DNA of 12,280 nucleotides from Bacillota bacterium. Lineage in GTDB: Bacteria; Bacillota; Bacilli; Bacillales_B; DSM-18226. Below are positions 5,080-11,502 of the stretch, piece after piece (the stretch's first letter is position 1; the number at the start of each line of letters is the position of its first letter). Location of the stretch: contig JAUZQA010000059.1 of assembly GCA_030705665.1 (NCBI GenBank), positions 1 to 12,280 of the forward strand, in the 5' to 3' direction. The translations under genes were made by a program, and so were the position numbers. Below the pieces are notes generated by a model. That model was not told the origin of the DNA. It was given only the letters and a program-made list of their open reading frames with translations, and did not search any database.

Positions 5080-6015
5080 CTACTTAATTTTTATTCTTTT
5101 CTTTTTTATCCAAAGATAGATGAAAATAACGGCAATTATAATTAACACGGAAACTGCAATTACAATAAAAGAAGAATTGCTTTGACTCGGTTTCATTTGA
5201 TTTTTAGCAGCTTTTTTTGGCTTATGTACTTCCTTTGTTCCTGTTTTACTTCCAGTCGTCATTTTTTCAGGGGTGTTTGCAACTTTCTGCTGTCTCGAAT
5301 TTGTTGTTTCTTTTGCAGTTGTCATTAGAGTGTTTGTTCCGCTCGGAACGGTTGACGATTGTACTGCAGCTTGGCTTCCTTTGTTCGTATTATCATTACT
5401 TGCTGTATTAGCAGATGGGGCAGTTGTTCCGGCCTTTGGAGCCGTAGCAGCAGCAGCGGCAGTATTAGTTTGTGGTGTTGTTACAGAAGATGCAGCACTG
5501 CTAGTAGCTGAAGGTTTTACGCCTACAGTTGTAAAGGTAATTCTAATTTCTTGGCCCGTTTTTGCTGAAAAGTTTTTTGCTTCCAGATCTTTACTTACAA
5601 CAACAAAATAGGTGGTACCAGGGTCCAAGTTAGCTTTTGGAGTAATTACAGCATCATTTCTTGCTTCAAAATCCACTTGATCGTCTGCCATAAATATATC
5701 GATAGAAACCTTCGTACCGTTTGCAGTCAGTAAAGAAAAACATTGCATATTATGATCTCTGACAGTCGTATTATTGTTATCAATGGTAGTCGCATTAACA
5801 ATATTTTTACTGAAGGTTAACTTAATCTGCGGCTTTAAAGGAACTCCTGTCGCTCCATCTGCAATAGAAGACGAAACCAATGTTAAAGGCTGATTTTGAC
5901 CGCCTCCTGAACCATCCCCCTCCGCAAAAACAATTTGCCCCATAAATAGACTTGATAATGCAAAGATAAAAAGTAATAATTTCATTTTTGAAGGAATCAA
6001 ACTCTTTTCACCCAT
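5080..6015 (-). CDS. Membrane-anchored Ig-like surface protein
   Basis: The 311-residue product has an N-terminal signal or anchor (hydrophobic 12-30, VFA at 29-31), a GSGGGQNQPL start of the mature chain, an Ig-like domain (about 43-164), an Ala/Ser/Thr-rich linker, a Lys-rich segment and a C-terminal membrane helix (about 283-302) followed by KKKRIKIK. No LPxTG-type signal precedes the helix, so it probably stays in the membrane. The Ig-like part aligns with that of the next gene (LTFS/LQFS, VSI, ITP/IQP, DPGTTY/NPGEQY), so the two are paralogues. His88, Met90 and Cys92 lie in HNMQCF; Cys92 is the only cysteine, a possible metal or cofactor ligand. I chose the ATG at 6015 because GGAGGTG (6025-6031) lies before it; the frame extends upstream without another site. 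Met11 is an alternative start. Ligand and function are unknown. Confidence 0.82.
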   Translation of the reverse strand: MGEKSLIPSKMKLLLFIFALSSLFMGQIVFAEGDGSGGGQNQPLTLVSSSIADGATGVPLKPQIKLTFSKNIVNATTIDNNNTTVRDHNMQCFSLLTANGTKVSIDIFMADDQVDFEARNDAVITPKANLDPGTTYFVVVSKDLEAKNFSAKTGQEIRITFTTVGVKPSATSSAASSVTTPQTNTAAAAATAPKAGTTAPSANTASNDNTNKGSQAAVQSSTVPSGTNTLMTTAKETTNSRQQKVANTPEKMTTGSKTGTKEVHKPKKAAKNQMKPSQSNSSFIVIAVSVLIIIAVIFIYLWIKKKRIKIK

Positions 6016-6049
6016 TCTTTCTTTCACCTCCTCTGTGGCAATAAAAAAG

Positions 6050-6253
6050 TTACTTTTCCTTTTTGCATATAAAGGATTCTGCTGTCCAGCGGCGGTAGCG
6101 GCAATTATAGCAAGATGGGAAAATATCAGAAACTTGTTCATCTTCATCGTCTTCTTGGAAAAAAGGACATTCTTCCGCAGCATCTCCCGCTATTAGCGGT
6201 GACTCCTTCCCATGCAAAAATAGCCATCCATTTTTACCTCTTTGAAAAAACAT
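6050..6253 (-). CDS. Small four-cysteine protein, unknown
   Basis: This 67-residue soluble, acidic protein has no signal peptide. Cysteines at 29, 48, 51 and 63 form a C-x18-C-x2-C-x11-C pattern, with the most distinctive part being CYNCRYRRWTAESFICKK at the end. This could bind zinc or an iron-sulfur cluster. AGGAGT lies about 9 nt before the ATG at 6253. The gene starts 13 bp after the TiaS-like gene and ends 34 bp before the first Ig-like gene, so it is co-transcribed with both. Full-length archaeal TiaS carries a zinc ribbon that the TiaS-like neighbour lacks, so a partner role is conceivable, but this is speculation. I do not recognise a named family. Confidence 0.72.
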   Translation of the reverse strand: MFFQRGKNGWLFLHGKESPLIAGDAAEECPFFQEDDEDEQVSDIFPSCYNCRYRRWTAESFICKKEK

Positions 6254-6266
6254 AAAAGATCCACTC

Positions 6267-7007
6267 CTAATATTTTTTGAGTTTTTCTTTAGAGATTAGT
6301 TCCCAGCCAGCTTGATTTTCATCCGGGCTTTTTTCTTGAACTAACAATACTGACTGATGATCAAGGAAGACTGTTTTAGCATTTCCAGTGACATCAATCA
6401 ATGTTTGAAGCGGCAGAACTGTTCCATTCTCCGTCCGCACTTGGTCAATATGTTCATCCTTCAAAATTTCTTCAACACTCATAACTGGATGAGGTAGCTT
6501 TCTTTTTCCGCGAAAACGGCCGTCATTTCCGCTTAAACGCAATCCACATCCGGCAAGAGCCCCAATTACTCCCTGCCCAGTTCCTCCATGTTCAGTCAAG
6601 TGTATTCCATTATCACGGGCAAATTGATAGGCCTCTTCCTTCGTTAAAACCATTTTCTTTGCTTTCTGTCCAAATTCAATCAGCTCATTTTCGGCTGTAA
6701 AATCATTCAAGTTTACGATACATAAACCAGGGTCGGAACCATCGGCATGAAACTTTACTAAATGCCGCTGACAAAAGGAATTAAACTCATCCAGCCTATC
6801 TTCATCAACTGTTGCTTCAAAACACATAGAACTATTATGTGAAGTGTAAGGTATATCTTCGTGAATGAACAATTGATGGCGGGTAACTCGACTCGCAACA
6901 CCCCAGGCCTGTTTTCTTACCATCATGGCAATCTGATCGGCTATTTCTCCAGTACCAATACTATCTAAATTATCCGTGTCATCAATGCAAACCAATAAAC
7001 GTATCAT
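6267..7007 (-). CDS. TiaS-like protein, N-terminal domains only
   Basis: The 246-residue soluble product resembles the N-terminal half of archaeal TiaS, the enzyme that joins agmatine to C34 of tRNA-Ile2 using ATP. Visible matches are CIDDTDNLDSIGTGE (residues 7-21), SDPGLCIV (91-98) and HGGTGQGVIGALAGCG (140-155), typical of the TiaS kinase-like and ferredoxin-like domains. Full-length TiaS is about 420 residues and ends with OB and zinc-ribbon domains, which are missing here. Bacteria modify this tRNA with lysidine through TilS, so a different role is likely. The start codon overlaps the stop of the binding-protein gene (ATGA), with GGAGG 7 nt upstream, which indicates translational coupling to the transporter. 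The family link is a motif-based call; the substrate is unknown. Confidence 0.78.
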   Translation of the reverse strand: MIRLLVCIDDTDNLDSIGTGEIADQIAMMVRKQAWGVASRVTRHQLFIHEDIPYTSHNSSMCFEATVDEDRLDEFNSFCQRHLVKFHADGSDPGLCIVNLNDFTAENELIEFGQKAKKMVLTKEEAYQFARDNGIHLTEHGGTGQGVIGALAGCGLRLSGNDGRFRGKRKLPHPVMSVEEILKDEHIDQVRTENGTVLPLQTLIDVTGNAKTVFLDHQSVLLVQEKSPDENQAGWELISKEKLKKY

Positions 7008-8086
7008 TGTGTGCCCTCCTTAGATATTCGCATACCTGTTCCTGTTAATATTTGTTTAATTTGTTCATCTTTTAATGATAGTGAAAAGAAAGTTTGGTAG
7101 TAATCTTTGATCTCTGTGTTCATATCAATATCATGAAATTTGGAAGGATATAATAGTTTTGCCGTCCATATGGTAACTAGCGGAATTTCAATCGATTCAG
7201 GATGCCCCCAGCGTGTAATCCCATCTGGCAATAAGTAGACCTTGCCGTTTTTCACAGCATCAACATTTTTCAATTGACTTTGGTTTCGAATATACGCATC
7301 TACACCTTGCTCGTTTGCCAAAATAACGGATGGATTCCAAAGTAAAATCTGTTCGATACTGGAAAAATATTTATTATCAATCATTTTAAGCTTTTCATTT
7401 ACTGATACATTAATAGCTCCGGCCTTTTGCAGCCAATCTGCTGAAATTGTATCGGGGGTATCGGTACGTGTGGCTTCATTGATAGAATGATAGACTCGAA
7501 CACGTTTTTTCTCGGGAATGGACTTTATCCGATTTTCAACAAGGCTCACTTTTTTATTGTAGTAATTGATATATTTTTCCGCCTTTTCTTTCTCCCCCAA
7601 TAAATCTCCGATCAGTTTAATCGCATTCTGCTGCTGCTTGATCGAATGAAAATCAACATAAATATATGGAATATGCAATTGATCTAATTTTTTTATTTGT
7701 GAAGCATCATTTGCGGATTCTGGATTTATAAAAACAAGATCAGGTCGAGCTTTAGCCAGCTCCTCAATGTTGATTTTTCCTCCTTCCTGAGGGACCTCTG
7801 CATGTTGAACAGAAGGAACGATTGTTCCTAAAAGTTTATCGCGCTGCAATCCTCCAGGTACTGCTACCATTTTATTTCCCTGACCAAGCAAGGTGATGAT
7901 ATAGCCGACAGGGGCGTAAAGGGCTGCGATTCGATTTACTTTTTTAGGAACCCACACTACTTTGCCTAAACTGTCTTTTACCTTCTGGCTGTTGGGATGA
8001 TCATCTTGTGAACTGATACTTTGATTGGAACAGGCCGCTAAAAGAATAACAGCTACTGCACAAAGGCTAAGTAATTTCTTTTTCAT
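7004..8086 (-). CDS. ABC transporter substrate-binding lipoprotein (BtuF/FecB type)
   Basis: The 360-residue lipoprotein has signal residues 1-18 and lipobox LAAC with Cys19. It belongs to the class III periplasmic-binding fold used for siderophores, heme and cobalamin (PF01497 type): VNRIAALYAPVGYIITLLG near the start of the fold, IEELAKARPDLVFIN in the middle and the C-terminal segment WGHPESIEIPLVTIW. I chose the ATG at 8086, 13 bp after the ATPase gene, since an AGGGGGG run (8094-8100) precedes it and MKKKLLSL is a normal lipoprotein signal; the frame extends upstream into the ATPase gene without a site. It would sit outside the membrane and deliver ligand to the permease. No motif I can read fixes the ligand. 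Its stop overlaps the start of the TiaS-like gene. Confidence 0.9.
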   Translation of the reverse strand: MKKKLLSLCAVAVILLAACSNQSISSQDDHPNSQKVKDSLGKVVWVPKKVNRIAALYAPVGYIITLLGQGNKMVAVPGGLQRDKLLGTIVPSVQHAEVPQEGGKINIEELAKARPDLVFINPESANDASQIKKLDQLHIPYIYVDFHSIKQQQNAIKLIGDLLGEKEKAEKYINYYNKKVSLVENRIKSIPEKKRVRVYHSINEATRTDTPDTISADWLQKAGAINVSVNEKLKMIDNKYFSSIEQILLWNPSVILANEQGVDAYIRNQSQLKNVDAVKNGKVYLLPDGITRWGHPESIEIPLVTIWTAKLLYPSKFHDIDMNTEIKDYYQTFFSLSLKDEQIKQILTGTGMRISKEGTQ

Positions 8087-8099
8087 TTTCTTTCCCCCC

Positions 8100-8897
8100 T
8101 CATGTTTGCAATGGAAGGACATAGGAGTACTGTTCTTCCTCAATTTGATAGGTTAATACCTTTGTCTTCACCCCAAAAACCTCATAAATATTTGACTCCT
8201 TAAGGACCTCTTGTGGCGTTCCAAGGTAGGAGAACCTCTTTTTATTCAAAATACCAACTGTAGTCGGAATGGAATGATCGGCAAAATAAAAAGGGTGGTT
8301 TGGAAAATGTGTTGCAATCAAAAAAGTAAGCTTCATGTTCTGCGCAAGTTTGGTAATTGTTTCTAATACAACGAATTCGTTCTTCACATCCAAATGGGCA
8401 GTAGGTTCGTCCATGATAATCATAGATGTTTTCTGCGCAAGTGCTCTTGCAATCATAACAAGCTGCTTTTCTCCACCGCTGAGCTCTGTAAAAATCCGGT
8501 GCTTATGTTCTGTCATGCCAACTAATGTTAGGGCTTCTTCGGCAATCCGATAATCTTCCAAACCTGGCGAGGAAAAAAAACTTAAATAAGCTGTCCTTCC
8601 CATTAACACCATTTGGATGACTTCAAATGGAAAGCTGACTGTTTGAACCTGAGGAACGTACGAGATCAACCTTGCCAATTCACGAGGTGGTAATTTTCCA
8701 ATTGATTCACCCTTAATCGAAATGGAGCCCTTTTTAAGCTTTTGAACACCCATTATGCAATCAAGCAGCGTTGATTTTCCTGTCCCGTTTGGTCCCAGTA
8801 AGCAGAAAATACCACCTTGCACTATTGAAAATTCAATATCTTCTAAAATGGTCTTCTTTCCATATGAGAAGGAGGCATTTTTCACTGACAAATACAT
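8100..8897 (-). CDS. ABC transporter ATPase (FepC/BtuD type)
   Basis: The 265-residue ATPase has all ABC motifs: Walker A GPNGTGKST (35-43), Q-loop Gln83, signature LSGGE (139-143), Walker B MIIMDEP (159-165) and H-loop His197 in ATH. Length and the YVPQVQ segment around the Q-loop are those of ATPases that energise siderophore, heme or cobalamin import. The gene is separated from the permease stop by one base, and GGAGGG lies 7 nt before the ATG, so the two are co-translated. The C-terminal 60 or so residues, after the H-loop, follow the usual pattern of this group (LGTPQEVLKESNIYEVFGVK). Function as part of the importer is secure; the ligand is not. Confidence 0.95.
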   Translation of the reverse strand: MYLSVKNASFSYGKKTILEDIEFSIVQGGIFCLLGPNGTGKSTLLDCIMGVQKLKKGSISIKGESIGKLPPRELARLISYVPQVQTVSFPFEVIQMVLMGRTAYLSFFSSPGLEDYRIAEEALTLVGMTEHKHRIFTELSGGEKQLVMIARALAQKTSMIIMDEPTAHLDVKNEFVVLETITKLAQNMKLTFLIATHFPNHPFYFADHSIPTTVGILNKKRFSYLGTPQEVLKESNIYEVFGVKTKVLTYQIEEEQYSYVLPLQT

Positions 8898-8898
8898 G

Positions 8899-9915
8899 CT
8901 ACCACCCTCCTCCTTTTGTTTTCTTCAAAAAATAAATATAGAACGGTCCTCCGATAATGGCCGTTAATATACTTAGCGGAATTTCACTGCCTGTGAGCAC
9001 CCTGCCTATATTATCAATCACAATTAAGAAAATGCCCCCTAATGCCATGCTTGCCGGCATTAAAAATGCATTGTCATTACCAACTAGCATTCTCCCTATA
9101 TGCGGAATAATGAGGCCAATCCAGCCAATCATCCCTGTCACGCATACGGCACCTGCAGTAGCCAAGGTGGTGCAGATGATAATGATCATTTTATTTCTGG
9201 AAACATGAAGACCGAGGACCTGCGCTTCCTTATCCCCCATCGATAAGACATTCAACCGCCAGCGGACGATCAGCAGCCCGATCATTCCGATCATCATGGG
9301 GATTGCTGAGATAGCGATATCACCATAACTTGCTGTTGCCAAACTTCCCATCATCCAAAAAGTAATTGCTGGCAATTGACTATAAGGGTCTGCCACATAC
9401 TTTAAAAAAGCGAGAAGTGATGAAAACATTGTAGAAATCACAACTCCGCCAAGCACAAGCATGATAGCCGGGGTTGTTTTAGAAATTTTTCCAACTGAAT
9501 AACTCAAAAAGACCGCTAAAAGACCAAAGCCAAACGAAAAAATGTAGATCATTACTTGCGAATGAAACAAAATTATCGCAAGGGCTGCTCCAAATCCGGC
9601 TCCTGAGCTTACTCCTAATAATCCCGCATCAACAAGCGGATTACGGAATAAACCTTGCAAAGCCGTTCCGCTCGCAGCCAGACTTGCACCTACTAAAGCT
9701 CCTAATAAGGCTCGGGGAAACCGAATATCTAACACAACTGAGTTTTGAATATCCGTGTCTGCTTTTCCAGATTGAAAAATATTATTAAAAATAATTTCTG
9801 CTACTTTTGTTATGGAAAGCGGGTATCGGCCTATAAAAAGTGAGCTCCAAATTACGATTAGCAAGATGATAAACAACATTGCTATGATCATTTTTTTCCT
9901 GAATGTGCTTTTCAT
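8899..9915 (-). CDS. FecCD/BtuC-type ABC transporter permease
   Basis: The 338-residue integral membrane protein is of the FecCD family, normally with about ten membrane helices. Typical segments are LVGASLAASGTALQGLFRNP, in the region after the first helices, and MIGWIGLIIPHIGRMLVG near the coupling helix that contacts the ATPase. I chose the ATG at 9915 because AAGGA lies about 6 nt upstream and the MKSTFRKKM start leads straight into the first helix. The open frame reaches a GTG at 9975, but that has no ribosome binding site. It is the first gene of the minus-strand operon, with a candidate promoter at 10053-10081. Two copies would form the membrane channel for the ligand brought by the lipoprotein. 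Confidence 0.94.
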   Translation of the reverse strand: MKSTFRKKMIIAMLFIILLIVIWSSLFIGRYPLSITKVAEIIFNNIFQSGKADTDIQNSVVLDIRFPRALLGALVGASLAASGTALQGLFRNPLVDAGLLGVSSGAGFGAALAIILFHSQVMIYIFSFGFGLLAVFLSYSVGKISKTTPAIMLVLGGVVISTMFSSLLAFLKYVADPYSQLPAITFWMMGSLATASYGDIAISAIPMMIGMIGLLIVRWRLNVLSMGDKEAQVLGLHVSRNKMIIIICTTLATAGAVCVTGMIGWIGLIIPHIGRMLVGNDNAFLMPASMALGGIFLIVIDNIGRVLTGSEIPLSILTAIIGGPFYIYFLKKTKGGGW

Positions 9916-10155
9916 AGAAGTTCCTTCTTTAATTGAGATTTTTCTAGTCCATTCATCTAATGAGATTACCCTCACTAAGAAACCGCTTTCTTTTTTTAAT
10001 ATTATTCAAATTATAAATGCTAACTTCGACAAAAGTAGACATATATTAAAATATTGTAATCTATCAAATTTTATATCACAATAGGTTTTCGTTTTGTTTT
10101 GTTACGTTTTGTTGATAATTATAAAGTTTTAATTAGAAATAATAATACCGGAAAT
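9916..10155. other. Leader and control region of the transporter operon
   Basis: This AT-rich stretch holds the likely promoter (10053-10081, minus strand) and a leader of about 130 nt. I see no cobalamin riboswitch and no T-box: there is no B12-box-like sequence and the leader is too short. TGATAAT at 10113-10119 matches one half of a Fur box, but the other half is missing. A small hairpin (AAGAAA 9977-9982 with TTTCTT 9987-9992) lies in the leader. GTTTT repeats at about 10087-10112 are unexplained. Confidence 0.5.
10053..10081 (-). promoter_or_regulatory. Candidate sigma-A promoter of the seven-gene operon
   Basis: On the minus strand TTGTGA (10076-10081) and TACAAT (10053-10058) are 17 bp apart, matching the consensus at 4 and 5 of 6 bases. 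A TATTGT/ACAATA inverted repeat (10052-10057, 10078-10083) overlaps both elements and could be an operator or chance. Confidence 0.45.
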
Positions 10156-10191
10156 AAAAAATGACTAACATCCATTAGTTAGTCATTTTTT
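10156..10191. terminator. Terminator of yhaL
   Basis: A perfect 14-bp stem pairs 10156-10169 (AAAAAATGACTAAC) with 10178-10191 around an 8-nt loop, with T runs on both strands. It follows yhaL on the minus strand and separates it from the transporter operon. Confidence 0.9.
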
Positions 10192-10208
10192 CAATAGAAT
10201 GGATCTTG

Positions 10209-10397
10209 CTATTCAGTTCCCATTACCTTCTGAGTTTCACGTGTTTCTTTTTCTTCCTCCAGACGTTGCATATAGACCTCCCCTTCCTTTTCTATATTCT
10301 CAAGTTCAAGAACACGCTCTTCTCGGCCTGTTTTTATCGCCATGACTGCACTTATAATGATTCCTGCTACAACTGCATACACCCAAATTGGGATCAT
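10209..10397 (-). CDS. yhaL: YhaL-like sporulation protein
   Basis: The 62-residue protein has one N-terminal membrane helix (residues 3-20, IPIWVYAVVAGIIISAVM) followed by a highly charged cytoplasmic-type tail (EERVLELENIEKEGEVYMQRLEEEK). The layout, the conserved-looking IEKEGE segment and the position next to yhaM match B. subtilis YhaL, a sporulation protein gene read by the mother-cell factor sigma-E. AAAGGAG lies about 9 nt before the ATG. yhaM, upstream, ends in its own terminator, so yhaL probably has a separate promoter in 10400-10490, where I could not fix the -35 and -10 with confidence. The molecular role is unknown. Confidence 0.8.
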   Translation of the reverse strand: MIPIWVYAVVAGIIISAVMAIKTGREERVLELENIEKEGEVYMQRLEEEKETRETQKVMGTE

Positions 10398-10490
10398 TTT
10401 TAATTGCTCCTTTCACGAGTAAATGGTTGTCCACTTTTTAACAACATATTCGTATCAAGTTAAAAAAATGCACATTTTTTTCATATTGGG

Positions 10491-10517
10491 CAAAAAAAAT
10501 ACCCCAATAAATGGGGC
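10491..10517 (-). terminator. Terminator of yhaM
   Basis: On the minus strand CCCCA (10512-10516) pairs with TGGGG (10502-10506) around a 5-nt loop, followed by a run of eight T's. The stem is short but GC-rich, and the hairpin starts about 10 nt after the yhaM stop codon. Confidence 0.75.
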
Positions 10518-10526
10518 AGTCTAATA

Positions 10527-11471
10527 TTATTTATGAAAAACAGGCTTGTAAAAGGAGCGGTTGTCGAGTGCAAAAACACGGTCGGAAAATTCTCCGGGTT
10601 TTACTCGCTCCAATGCACGGTCAAGCATATTCATTTTGGCATCAATATTATCAATATAGTGCAGAATTTCTGCTTCCTTTATCAAAGGCGGTTTGGGACT
10701 TCCCCATTCTGCTTTTCCATGATGGCTTAAAACAAGGTGTTGGAGGATCATCACTTCTTCCCCAACGATATTTAATTCGTCAGCGGCTTTACCAATTTCA
10801 TTGACCATGATCGTAATATGACCAAGTAAATTACCTTCTACTGTATATACTGTCGAAATGGGGCCTGATAGCTCCACAACTTTCCCTAAATCATGCAAAA
10901 TAACTCCAGCATAGAGCAAGTCCTTATCAAGGCTTGGATAAAGCGAGGAGATTGCCTTGGCTAAATCCAACATACTGATGACGTGAAAAGCTAGTCCCGA
11001 TATAAACTCATGGTGATTTTTAGTGGCGGCCGGATACTCCAAAAAGTCGTTTTGATATTTTTTGATTAAATGCCGAGTAATTCTTTGGATATTTGGATTT
11101 TTCATTTCAAAAATATACTGTGTAAGCTTACTGGTCATCTCTTCACGGCTTACTGGGGCTGTTTCAATAAAGTCAGCTATTTTTACATGATCACTCTGTG
11201 ATGATGGTCGGATTTGCCGAATTTTAAGTTGACTTCTTCCTCTGTAATTTTGGATATCCCCCATTACTTTAACAATATTTTGAGCCACATAGTTTTTTTC
11301 ATCTTCATTACTTGCATCCCAAAGTTTTGCTTCAATATCGCCGCTCTTATCCTGAAATATAAGTGTTAAAAAAGGCTTTCCATTACTTGCAATTCCCTTT
11401 GTGGCATTCTTAATTAAAAGAAATAATTCAACCTGCTCTCCAACATCATACTGAAGAACTCCTTTACTCAT
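10527..11471 (-). CDS. yhaM: 3'-5' exoribonuclease YhaM
   Basis: YhaM is a cytoplasmic 3'-to-5' exoribonuclease of Gram-positive bacteria that trims RNA and short DNA ends. The 314-residue product has the same length as the B. subtilis enzyme. An OB-fold nucleic-acid binding domain (about 12-90; [25 protein letters not shown]) is followed by a helical linker and an HD metal-dependent hydrolase domain (about 150-285). The domain shows HHEF (153-156), the HD pair His193-Asp194 in ILHDLGK and [15 protein letters not shown] (248-262). The ATG at 11471 is chosen because AAGGGG lies 8 nt upstream and the protein then matches family length; the open frame runs a further 20 codons into the spacer. 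It lies 31 bp after yhaN, in one operon. Confidence 0.97.
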   Translation of the reverse strand: MSKGVLQYDVGEQVELFLLIKNATKGIASNGKPFLTLIFQDKSGDIEAKLWDASNEDEKNYVAQNIVKVMGDIQNYRGRSQLKIRQIRPSSQSDHVKIADFIETAPVSREEMTSKLTQYIFEMKNPNIQRITRHLIKKYQNDFLEYPAATKNHHEFISGLAFHVISMLDLAKAISSLYPSLDKDLLYAGVILHDLGKVVELSGPISTVYTVEGNLLGHITIMVNEIGKAADELNIVGEEVMILQHLVLSHHGKAEWGSPKPPLIKEAEILHYIDNIDAKMNMLDRALERVKPGEFSDRVFALDNRSFYKPVFHK

Positions 11472-11502
11472 CGTATCCGCCCCTTCCCTTAGAAAAAGTA
11501 TA

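Noticed and set aside
5217..5611. Plus-strand open frames opposite the first Ig-like gene
   Set aside because: They mirror the Ala/Ser/Thr-rich linker and have no ribosome binding site.
9977..9998. Terminator-like hairpin with T run on the plus strand
   Set aside because: The stem is only 6 A/T-rich pairs and no plus-strand gene precedes it. In the minus-strand leader it is too weak to call an attenuator.
10113..10127. Fur box upstream of the importer operon
   Set aside because: Only the left half (TGATAAT) matches; the right half fits at few positions, and the site lies upstream of the candidate promoter.
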